A stretch of 64,000 nt of DNA from a candidate division FCPU426 bacterium (GTDB lineage: Bacteria; Oederibacteriota; Muellerivitia; Muellerivitales; Muellerivitaceae): assembly GCA_030041545.1 (NCBI GenBank), contig JASHNQ010000041.1:31950-95949 (forward strand), given 5' to 3'. The position numbers and the translations under genes were made by a program. Under the pieces are notes generated by a model that was given only the letters and a program-made list of their open reading frames with translations, made no database searches and was not told the origin of the DNA. Positions 41,760 to 48,132 of this stretch are shown here, one piece after another; within the stretch, counting starts at the first letter, position 1, and each line of letters opens with the position of its first letter.

Positions 41760-43070
41760 TTAATGGATGATCGCGAACTTCTGGGGACCCAGTTTTTCCA
41801 CCTGGCCTGAGTCATAGGTGAGGGTCAGGGCGTAAAAATAAACCCCGCTGGCGAAACCCGAAATCGAGAAGGGCGTCACCTGCACCCCCGCGGTTTTGGA
41901 GTCGGTCACCTGGGTGACCAATTCGGCCTTCTCGTTCCAAACCCTCAATTCCACTTGGCCGGATTGGTCCATGTTATAGGAAACCGTGGCTTGGCTGCCG
42001 CGGGCGGGCGAGGGATAAATGAAAAACTGCCCCGAGCCCGGTGGATTGGAGCCGGGGTAGGACGGCGTTGGGGTGCAAGGCGGTGTTCCCGCCTGGTTGG
42101 CGGTCATGAATCCGGGGCCCCAGCCCCCGATCGAATACAGGACGCCGTTCACCGCGTCCCCACCCTGCGCCGACTGGTTGTCCGGCATGGCGTTCACCAG
42201 GCTCCAGCTGTTGGTGGCCGGATTGTACGCCTGCGCCATGTTCCCAATGGCAGGGGCAGCCCCGTTCCCCGCGCCACCTAGCACGTAAAACTGGCAGTTC
42301 ATCGAGACGCCCGCCCCCTCCATCACCGGCGTGGGCAATGGCGCCAGGCCCGTGGTGACCCAGCTGTTGGTCGCCGGATCGTACGATTCCACGTTGGTCA
42401 CCGCTCCCACGGCCGTCTGAAAGCCCGTGACCGGGTCCCCTCCCGCCACGTAAATGATCCCGTTCACCGCTCCCACCATCATCTGCGAAAGCGCCAGCGG
42501 CATGGCCGCCAGGCCCGTGGTCCAGGTGTTGGTGGCCGGGTTGTACGATTCCACCGTCGACTGCGGCGTCCCGCCGGAGTTGTCGCCCCCGAACACGTAG
42601 ATGATCCCGCCCACCACCGCCGACCCCATGTTGGAAAGCGTCAGGGGCATGGCCGCCATTTCGCTCCAAGCGTTGGTCGCCGGGTTGTAGGCCTCCACGT
42701 TGCTGAAGGTCGTGGTCAGGTTATCCCCGCCGATGGCGTAAAGGATTCCGCTCACGCTCTCCACCGTCAGGTCTTCCCGCCCCGTGGGCAGGGTCGCCAT
42801 CTCGCTCCAGCTGTTGGTGGCCGGGTTGTAGGCCTCCACCGTGGTCAAGGCGTTGCTCGAGCTGTCTTGGCCGCCCACCGCGTAAAGGACGCCGTTGGCG
42901 TCGCTCATTCCCAGCCGGTCCCGGGACGTGGGCATCGTGGCCAGCTCGCTCCAGTTCAGGTTGCTCGACGGGCAGCAGGTGGACTGGGCCCTAGCCCCTC
43001 CCAACCCGGCCGCCCCAGCAAGGCAAACCCCCGCAGCCAGGCGGATGCCGATTTTCGCGTCAAGCTTCAT
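41760..43070 (-). CDS. Stand-alone Kelch-repeat secreted protein
   Basis: This 436-aa protein has a signal peptide (AAGVCLAGAAGLGGARAQ), six Kelch repeats at about residues 35-330 ([38 protein letters not shown]), and a C-terminal FlgD-like domain ending PQKFAIIH. The propeller is nearly identical with the Kelch part of the sedolisin protein next door, but the sorting domain is of the QKFA type. It follows the PorV-like/TPR gene by 18 bases and probably shares its transcript. Ligand unknown. Confidence 0.85.
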   Translation of the reverse strand: MKLDAKIGIRLAAGVCLAGAAGLGGARAQSTCCPSSNLNWSELATMPTSRDRLGMSDANGVLYAVGGQDSSSNALTTVEAYNPATNSWSEMATLPTGREDLTVESVSGILYAIGGDNLTTTFSNVEAYNPATNAWSEMAAMPLTLSNMGSAVVGGIIYVFGGDNSGGTPQSTVESYNPATNTWTTGLAAMPLALSQMMVGAVNGIIYVAGGDPVTGFQTAVGAVTNVESYDPATNSWVTTGLAPLPTPVMEGAGVSMNCQFYVLGGAGNGAAPAIGNMAQAYNPATNSWSLVNAMPDNQSAQGGDAVNGVLYSIGGWGPGFMTANQAGTPPCTPTPSYPGSNPPGSGQFFIYPSPARGSQATVSYNMDQSGQVELRVWNEKAELVTQVTDSKTAGVQVTPFSISGFASGVYFYALTLTYDSGQVEKLGPQKFAIIH

Positions 43071-43088
43071 TCGGGGTTCCTTTCGCCG

Positions 43089-44630
43089 TTAAGGGCCGGG
43101 AGATTGGTTTTGTTTGAGCCAATCGGCCAAATTTTGGTTGTCCGGCTGCAACTGGAGCACCTGTTGAAAGCATTGGACGGCGTAGGTCTTTTGGCCCAGT
43201 TGCCAGTAGCAATAGCCCAGGCCCCACCAGGAACCCGCGTCCTTGGGATTCTGCCTCAGGGCGGACAGGTAGGCGTCCAAGGCCTCCCGGTATTTCCCCT
43301 CTTTTTCCAGCTCGGCGCCGCTGGGCGCGGGATTGTCCTCCAGGTCGAATTGTACCACCAGCGAATCCTTGGCCCCGGAAGGGTTGGAGGCCTGGGACTG
43401 GGAAGCGGAAGCTCCCCCATTGGCGCCGGGCGTGGAAGCCGCGGCCGGGGATGGGACGGGGGACGCCGCCGGCGATGTCCCCGGTCCGCCGCCCAAGCCG
43501 GCCGGCCCGGCCGCGAGGGCGGGCGGCAAGGGGGGGACAGTGGATGCCGACGGAAGGTTCGAGGAACCCGGGAGCTTGCCCCCGGGAGTTCCCGCGCCCG
43601 GTAATGGTTTCGCGGGGAAGCCCGATGTCCGGCCTTGGGGGGCCTTCGCCGCGGGGGAGCCCTGTGGCGGGCCGCCGCCGAAGAAATACCCCACGCAGGC
43701 GTGCTGGGCCGCGCCCAAGTCCCCGTAAGGGAGGTAGGCGTAGTCCAGGTGGAAATCCGAGAAAACGAACCCTACCCCGGCGGTCAAGTCCGTCAGGCCC
43801 CCCAGGTTGTTGCCGGACAAGGGCGCGTCACAACCCACGCGCAGGAACAACCGCCCTTGGAGGGAATATTCCAGGCCCGCCTGGAAATAGTCGACCGCGC
43901 TGGGATCAATGACGCCGCCCAAGGCCGTCAACAGCCGGCTGGCGGGATCCAACGCCGTTTCAAAGGAAGCCCCCAGGTTCACGACCGCCTCGCTCGGGCC
44001 GCCCGGGGCCACCCATCCCATATTGAAATAGGAGGCGCCCAATCCCCATCCCCCTTCCTTCCACAAAACCCCGAAATCGGAGCTGAAGTCGGTATAACCC
44101 GACCCGGCCAGGGTGGTTTGGGACACCTGGATCCCCGTGCCCACGGAAAAATCCCTCAGGGCCTCCATTCCCCAGCCCGCCACTAAGCCCCACTGGTCGG
44201 CGCCATAGCTGGCCGTGACGTTCCCCAATTCATCCCGGCCTCCTATTTGGCCGTAATCCAGGTAATGGGCCGCGAAGGCGAAGCCCCCCAGTCCGCCCGC
44301 GGGAAACCCCGCCAGGGCCGTTTCCTGGAAGGTCCCCACCAGCCAAAAGTCGCTGTTGAGGAAAAGCTGCCCTTGGGTTAAAAAAGCCAGTCCCGCGGGA
44401 TTGGCGAAAAGGGCCGAGGCGTCGTCGGCCACGCCGGTGAAGGCCGACCCCATGGCGGCCGAGCGGGCGGCATCGTTGGTGTTGTCCAAGGGGTTGGATT
44501 GGGTGGAGGCGGGATAAACGGTTTGAGCCGCGGGGGAATAGGCCGGGACGAAAAGCCAGGCCAGGGCGAAAAAATACGGGAAAAGGGGAAAAAAGGAAGG
44601 CTCCGAATGGGATATACCAATACGGGGCAT
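43089..44630 (-). CDS. PorV/UPF0164-like outer-membrane protein with TPR tail (copy 2)
   Basis: This 513-aa protein is a paralogue of the 33955-35394 product. It has a signal peptide (FFPLFPYFFALAWLFVPAYS), the hallmark ADDASALFANPAGLA near residue 69 and a beta-barrel-like region to about 335. A longer Pro/Ala/Gly-rich spacer (about 335-435) and two TPR units (YREALDAYLSALRQNP, GYCYWQLGQKTYAVQCFQQV) complete it. I chose the ATG at 44630 because it gives a proper signal peptide, whereas the frame is open 17 codons further. Together with the Kelch gene 18 bases downstream it forms a PorV-like/propeller pair. Confidence 0.75.
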   Translation of the reverse strand: MPRIGISHSEPSFFPLFPYFFALAWLFVPAYSPAAQTVYPASTQSNPLDNTNDAARSAAMGSAFTGVADDASALFANPAGLAFLTQGQLFLNSDFWLVGTFQETALAGFPAGGLGGFAFAAHYLDYGQIGGRDELGNVTASYGADQWGLVAGWGMEALRDFSVGTGIQVSQTTLAGSGYTDFSSDFGVLWKEGGWGLGASYFNMGWVAPGGPSEAVVNLGASFETALDPASRLLTALGGVIDPSAVDYFQAGLEYSLQGRLFLRVGCDAPLSGNNLGGLTDLTAGVGFVFSDFHLDYAYLPYGDLGAAQHACVGYFFGGGPPQGSPAAKAPQGRTSGFPAKPLPGAGTPGGKLPGSSNLPSASTVPPLPPALAAGPAGLGGGPGTSPAASPVPSPAAASTPGANGGASASQSQASNPSGAKDSLVVQFDLEDNPAPSGAELEKEGKYREALDAYLSALRQNPKDAGSWWGLGYCYWQLGQKTYAVQCFQQVLQLQPDNQNLADWLKQNQSPGP

Positions 44631-44879
44631 AACCACCGCCCGCCTATATCTCCCGCGGATAACCCGGCTCAAAAGTAACATACAAGTCCTTTTTCAGCGC
44701 TTGGCTGGGAAAAGGGCCATTTGAGCCTTCCACCCTACTAGTGGAGGCGGCGGCCCTTTTATTCCCTTGAAAAGGACTTTTTTTTTAGCACAAACCCGGA
44801 ACCCTGGAAACAACGAATTCGTGGTGGGTCCTCATGGGCGGTTGCCCCCCCAGGATGAAAGGGCTTTAGTCTCTAAAAT

Positions 44880-45686
44880 TTAAAGGGAGGGTTTTGGGCT
44901 TTTATGGATGACACCGACCCCGATATTTTTCCGCAGGGTCACCCCGCCCGACAAAACCTGTATTTGATAGGTTCCGGGCCTGGGCGCGCCCCCCTCCGCC
45001 AGGCGGCCGTTCCAATCAAAGGCCCAGCGCCCCGGCTGGAGTGTCCCTTGGTACAGCATGACCGCCAGGGCGCCGTCCGGACCCACTACCCTTACGGTGA
45101 CATCCCCCGGCTTATCCCGCTTGACCACAACCTCCAGGTTGGTGTGCGGATGGCGGGTTAAGGCGGACAAATGGACGGGTGTCAGCATGGGCGAAGCCTC
45201 GGGCGGGGAGGATGCGGCGGGCGCAAAATCCTTGGCCGGGGAGGTCTCCGGCGCCGTTTCTCCCTGCCCCGTTGGACCGGGAAGGATTCCGGGAGGGGCT
45301 TCATGTTTTAAAACCTTCGGTTGGATTGACGCGGGGGCCTCCGTCGGGGGCGCCTGGGAATCCTGCCCCCAGCCCTGGAGAAGGGCCGAACAAGCCGTTT
45401 TCACCGGAGCCCAATGCTTCCAGAGGCCCCAAGCCCCCAGTCCCGACAGCAAGGCCAAGCCCATCCAAACCCCGAGCTTCCAACCCGCGCCGGGCAAAAA
45501 TCCAGGCGGGAGGCCGCCGCCCGGCCACGCGGGCTCGGGAAGGCCGTAATGGCGGTAGGAGGCCTCGGCGTGCTGGCCGAACCGCAAGGCGTCCTCCACC
45601 GAGGACGACAGCCGTTCGCCCAAGGCCGCTTCCTCGGCCTCGGTCAGGTCCTCCCTGAAAAATTTGACGATCAAGTCATCCGCCAT
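44880..45686 (-). CDS. Anti-sigma-like membrane protein with CTD-like domain (copy 2)
   Basis: This 268-aa protein is a paralogue of the 32247-33146 product. It has an acidic helical N-terminus (IVKFFREDLTEAEEAALGER), one transmembrane helix at about 70-88 (LGVWMGLALLSGLGAWGLW), a Pro/Ala-rich spacer and a C-terminal Ig-like domain (VTVRVVGPDGALAVMLYQG, DWNGRLAEGGAPRPGTYQI). Unlike copy 1 it does not overlap its sigma gene, because 339 bases of palindromic elements lie between. The C-terminus has ~10 extra residues beyond the usual VIH end. Confidence 0.7.
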   Translation of the reverse strand: MADDLIVKFFREDLTEAEEAALGERLSSSVEDALRFGQHAEASYRHYGLPEPAWPGGGLPPGFLPGAGWKLGVWMGLALLSGLGAWGLWKHWAPVKTACSALLQGWGQDSQAPPTEAPASIQPKVLKHEAPPGILPGPTGQGETAPETSPAKDFAPAASSPPEASPMLTPVHLSALTRHPHTNLEVVVKRDKPGDVTVRVVGPDGALAVMLYQGTLQPGRWAFDWNGRLAEGGAPRPGTYQIQVLSGGVTLRKNIGVGVIHKSPKPSL

Positions 45687-45720
45687 TCAACGTCCTCATG
45701 AGTCCAAGGCGCGAAGTGTC

Positions 45721-45771
45721 TAGCAGGCTGCTGAAAAAGTCCGTTTTAGGGACTTTTTCAGCAACCTGCTA
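45721..45771. repeat. Perfect-type hairpin repeat (22-bp arms)
   Basis: Arms 45721-45742 (tagcaggctgctgaaaaagt…) and 45750-45771 are inverted copies with one mismatch around a 7-base loop. The degenerate element at 2837-2972 carries related ends. It abuts the next palindromic element. Confidence 0.8.
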
Positions 45772-45774
45772 GGA

Positions 45775-46017
45775 CCTGTTTCAAAACCTCTCTTAACCAC
45801 GAAGTACACGAAGACCACGAAGTAAAACCGACGGTTTTTCACCGTAATTTTGATTCGGAACTATGCACTTAACAAACCCACTGCGAAGTTGGCGGTTAAA
45901 AAACACCTCCCCCCCTGAAAGGGGGGATAAACCTGGGTTTGTTAAGTGCATAGTTCCGTTTTGATTTACTTTGTGTACTTCGTGCCCTTTGTGGTAAGAG
46001 TTTGGGTTTTGAAATGG
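45775..46017. repeat. Palindromic MITE-like element, copy 2 (interrupted)
   Basis: It has the same ends as the copy at 31805-31926: cctgtttcaaaacct on the left, ttgggttttgaaatgg on the right. Here its centre is split by a second, unrelated element at 45856-45958. It separates the copy-2 sigma gene from its anti-sigma gene. Confidence 0.75.
45856..45958. mobile_element. 103-bp MITE nested in a palindromic repeat, with 8-bp TSD
   Basis: Terminal inverted repeats of 25 bases (45856-45880 and 45934-45958, beginning cggaactatgcactt) are identical. The flanks ttttgatt (45848-45855 and 45959-45966) form a target-site duplication. There is no ORF, so it must be moved by an element elsewhere. One end-like copy of cggaactatgcactt lies at 63698-63712. 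Confidence 0.85.
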
Positions 46018-46025
46018 CCTCGAAC

Positions 46026-46595
46026 TTATTTTTTAAGTGCTTTCATCACCAGCTGTTTGAGGGCTTCCTTGCACCTCGCCAGCCGGGACATCACGGTCCC
46101 GATGGGCACCTTGAGGGTGTCGGCGATCTGGGCGTAGCTTTTTCGCTGTTTTTCCCTCAAGTCCAGCAGGCCCTTGCAGGGGTCGCCCATTTTTTCCCTT
46201 TGTTCCTCCACGACCTCCAGCGCCCTTTGGCGGTCCATGGCCTGGTTCACCTGGTCCGGCCGGGCGGCGGCCAGGGAACCGGCGGCCTTTTCCATGTCCT
46301 CCTCCAGGCTGGCCACCAGCCGCCGGCGCTTGCGGATACGCTCATAGCAAAGGTACATGGCGATGCGGTAAAGCCAGTGGTAAAGGCCGGACCGGAACTC
46401 GAACTGCGGCAGCCGCTTCAGGGCGGCCAGGAACACTTCCTGGGTCACGTCCTCGGCGTCGGGGTCCCGGTATCCCAGCAGGTACACGCAGGCCTTGTAG
46501 ATGCGGTCCCGGTAGGTTTCGTAGAAATACCGGTAGGCCTGTTCGTCCTTGGCCAGGATTTTTTCAACGAGTTCACGGTCTTCCAAGAGGGGCAC
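46026..46595 (-). CDS. ECF-type RNA polymerase sigma factor (copy 2)
   Basis: This 189-aa protein starts at a GTG. Sigma region 2 (LVEKILAKDEQAYRYFYETYR, DAEDVTQEVF, HWLYRIAMYLCYERIRKRRR) and region 4 (SYAQIADTLKVPIGTVMSRL) are clear. It is closely related to the copy at 33139-33756. Its anti-sigma-like partner lies 339 bases downstream, behind inserted repeats, so coupled translation seen in the other pair is lost here. Target promoters are unknown, and the PorV-like and propeller genes between the two pairs are candidates. Confidence 0.9.
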   Translation of the reverse strand: MPLLEDRELVEKILAKDEQAYRYFYETYRDRIYKACVYLLGYRDPDAEDVTQEVFLAALKRLPQFEFRSGLYHWLYRIAMYLCYERIRKRRRLVASLEEDMEKAAGSLAAARPDQVNQAMDRQRALEVVEEQREKMGDPCKGLLDLREKQRKSYAQIADTLKVPIGTVMSRLARCKEALKQLVMKALKK

Positions 46596-47117
46596 CCCGT
46601 GGGGGATCGGGCCGGTCCAACGCCACGGGTTAATTTACCTCTTATTAACCTAGTGGCTTAACCGGCGGTTTTATTCCAAAAAAGGCGGAGGATCGGGTGA
46701 AGCTGGGAGGAATATAGCGATTTTTGGGCCGTTTGGCACGTTTTTCCGTTTGTCCCAAGGGAAAGATCATCAAAAAGACAAAAACGTTAGTTAATAGCCG
46801 TCGTCTCCAATTCCATCCCCGCGAACACGTGGAATTTTCCACCAATGCCGGCCTGCCCTGAGCGAGCAAAGCGAGTCGAGTCGAAGGATTCATCTCCGCA
46901 TACGCGGGGAACGCAGGAGGGGCGAAGGGGAGTCCCGGGGCCTCCCCTTCGGGAAAATTTAAAACATATCAAAGAAGGCTACACGGCCCGTGACCACGGG
47001 TTGGCCGGGCCACGGCTGGCGAGGCTTCTTCAATGCCGGCTTGGAGCCGGCGGCGGGACGATCGGTGGACCGGTGGCGCTGCCCCACGGCCTAACCGGGC
47101 GGACCAGGCGGAAGAAA
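46596..47117. other. Intergenic with orphan CRISPR-like repeat
   Basis: Apart from the degenerate CRISPR repeat at 46886-46914 and several GC-rich hairpins, I see no gene. Short frames on the minus strand have no ribosome site and overlap the repeat. Confidence 0.5.
46886..46914. repeat. Degenerate orphan CRISPR repeat
   Basis: This 29-base stretch (…ttcatctccgcat / acgcggggaacgc) matches the array repeat at 23 of 29 positions, including the ttcat start and the terminal gcggggaacgc. It lies 1.2 kb outside the array in the same orientation and has no second repeat at a 61-base distance. Confidence 0.6.
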
Positions 47118-47154
47118 CAAAAAAGCCCGTGGCCTTCGTGACCAGGGGCTTTTA
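47118..47154 (-). terminator. Terminator of the toxin-antitoxin-like operon
   Basis: On the minus strand AAAGCCCCTGG pairs with CCACGGGCTTT around TCACGAAGG, and a T run follows. It lies just past the frameshifted third gene. Confidence 0.75.
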
Positions 47155-47175
47155 GAAAGAAAAACCAAAAGTTAT

Positions 47176-47351
47176 TTACTTATCTTCCTTTTTTCCAACA
47201 AATTCATGTTCAAAGAAAGTTGGCGGGGTTTCGTCGTGGTTTATATCGGCCCAATGCCGCCCACATTTTTGGCAATAGGTTTTTCGGCCTTAATTACCGC
47301 ATCAACTACATCAGAAGCGGTTAAATCGGACTTGCCTTCCGTGATTTTCAT
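47176..47351 (-). pseudogene. Small CxxC protein gene with a one-base frameshift
   Basis: ATG 47351 follows a strong GGAGGA site and opens MKITEGKSDLTASDVVDA with IKAEK. The frame then ends early, while the next frame continues as TYCQKCGRHWADINHDETPP to a stop at 47176. Adding one A to the five-A run near 47276-47280 joins them into a ~58-residue protein with a CxxC pair. It is the third gene of the operon with the two genes at 47376-47982. It may be a sequencing error, a real mutation or a programmed shift. Confidence 0.6.
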
Positions 47352-47375
47352 TTTTTCCTCCAAAAAATCTCCCGG

Positions 47376-47693
47376 TTATTTCTTGTAGGCATCCGGCCTG
47401 ACTTCCTCGTCCCTGACCCAAGTTCCCTTTCGGTTGGTTTCCTTCATCTTGGCAACTATCCGCTCGTGGGTTTTCTGGTCGGGCTTGACCAGGCGGAACC
47501 CCATGTGTTCGACCACAACCCGGCCGATTTTTTGAGTAAGCTCCTCCGCTTCGCTCCCAGCCTTCTCCTCAAGGATTTCCTTGGTCAAGGCCTCCTCGAT
47601 CATCCGGTTTAGGTTCGTTCCCTTCCGCTTGGCAATCTTGAGGAGTTCCGGCACCGTGAAAGCCTTGGGCCTGTAAGAAAAAGTGGTCGCCAT
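47376..47693 (-). CDS. Antitoxin-like small protein
   Basis: This 105-aa protein has an N-terminal part (FSYRPKAFTVPELLKIAKRK, then GTNLNRMIEEALTKEI) that resembles a ribbon-helix-helix DNA-binding unit of antitoxins. A basic C-terminal tail may wrap a toxin. The ATG at 47693 has AGGGAG upstream and lies one base after the preceding gene's stop. The toxin-first order resembles HigBA-type operons. The family assignment is tentative. Confidence 0.55.
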   Translation of the reverse strand: MATTFSYRPKAFTVPELLKIAKRKGTNLNRMIEEALTKEILEEKAGSEAEELTQKIGRVVVEHMGFRLVKPDQKTHERIVAKMKETNRKGTWVRDEEVRPDAYKK

Positions 47694-47694
47694 T

Positions 47695-47982
47695 TTATTT
47701 TCTCCCTTTCTTCCGAATCTCAAAGAAGGTTATTTTAACTGCCCCTTCCTCGTACCCCCCCGAGATAACCACGAATTGGTCCCCCTCCGTCTGGAAAGTG
47801 ATGTAACCGTCCGCTTGGCTGCGGAGGTCGAACCATTTCTTCGGCGGCCAATCCCGAAGGGCGTCTATCCTTTGCTTTAACTGCTCCCGTTGGAGAAGGT
47901 GAAGCCTACCCTTCTTGGGGTCCTCCTCCATCAATTTCTTGTAGTTCTTTTGGGCTTCCGGTTCCCAAAGAATTTCAGCCAT
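47695..47982 (-). CDS. RelE/ParE-like small protein (putative toxin)
   Basis: This 95-aa basic protein has a fold pattern of RelE/ParE-like toxins: an N-terminal strand (AEILWEPEAQKNYKKL), two helices (LLQREQLKQRIDALRDWP), and a beta sheet (WFDLRSQADGYITFQTEGD, VKITFFEIRKKG). I cannot name the subfamily. It is first in a three-gene operon with its own promoter. A regulator role cannot be excluded. Confidence 0.5.
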   Translation of the reverse strand: MAEILWEPEAQKNYKKLMEEDPKKGRLHLLQREQLKQRIDALRDWPPKKWFDLRSQADGYITFQTEGDQFVVISGGYEEGAVKITFFEIRKKGRK

Positions 47983-47995
47983 GTTTCACCTCTTA

Positions 47996-48024
47996 AATAT
48001 AACCTTTTTGCGTTACAAAATCAA
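47996..48024 (-). promoter_or_regulatory. Sigma-70-type promoter of the toxin-antitoxin-like operon
   Basis: On the minus strand TTGATT (48019-48024) and TATATT (47996-48001) are 17 bases apart. GAGGTG follows just before the ATG at 47982. Confidence 0.65.
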
Positions 48025-48031
48025 CAGCCCT

Positions 48032-48132
48032 TTAAGACAAAAGACCCGCCTGGCGAAAGGAGAAATGCCCTTCATGGGTGACGATGATATGGTCGTGCAC
48101 AGTGATACCCAAGGCGCGGGCGCCGGTGAAAA
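48032..48132 (-). pseudogene. radC: RadC 3' remnant
   Basis: The minus strand encodes FTGARALGITVHDHIIVTHE followed by GHFSFRQAGLLS and a stop. This matches the C-terminal end of RadC/JAB-domain proteins (…LGI-x-VLDHIIVGDG…SFxxxGLL). The frame is cut exactly where the CRISPR array begins at 48133, so about 85% of the gene is missing. It lies between the array's distal end and the toxin-antitoxin-like operon. Confidence 0.75.

Noticed and set aside
46800..46835. A second orphan CRISPR repeat (ttccatccccgcgaacacgtgg)
   Set aside because: Only the first ten bases of the repeat core match; the stem is not preserved.
46645..46972. Small minus-strand frames in the gap before the toxin-antitoxin-like operon
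   Set aside because: They include the degenerate CRISPR repeat and lack ribosome sites and coding character.
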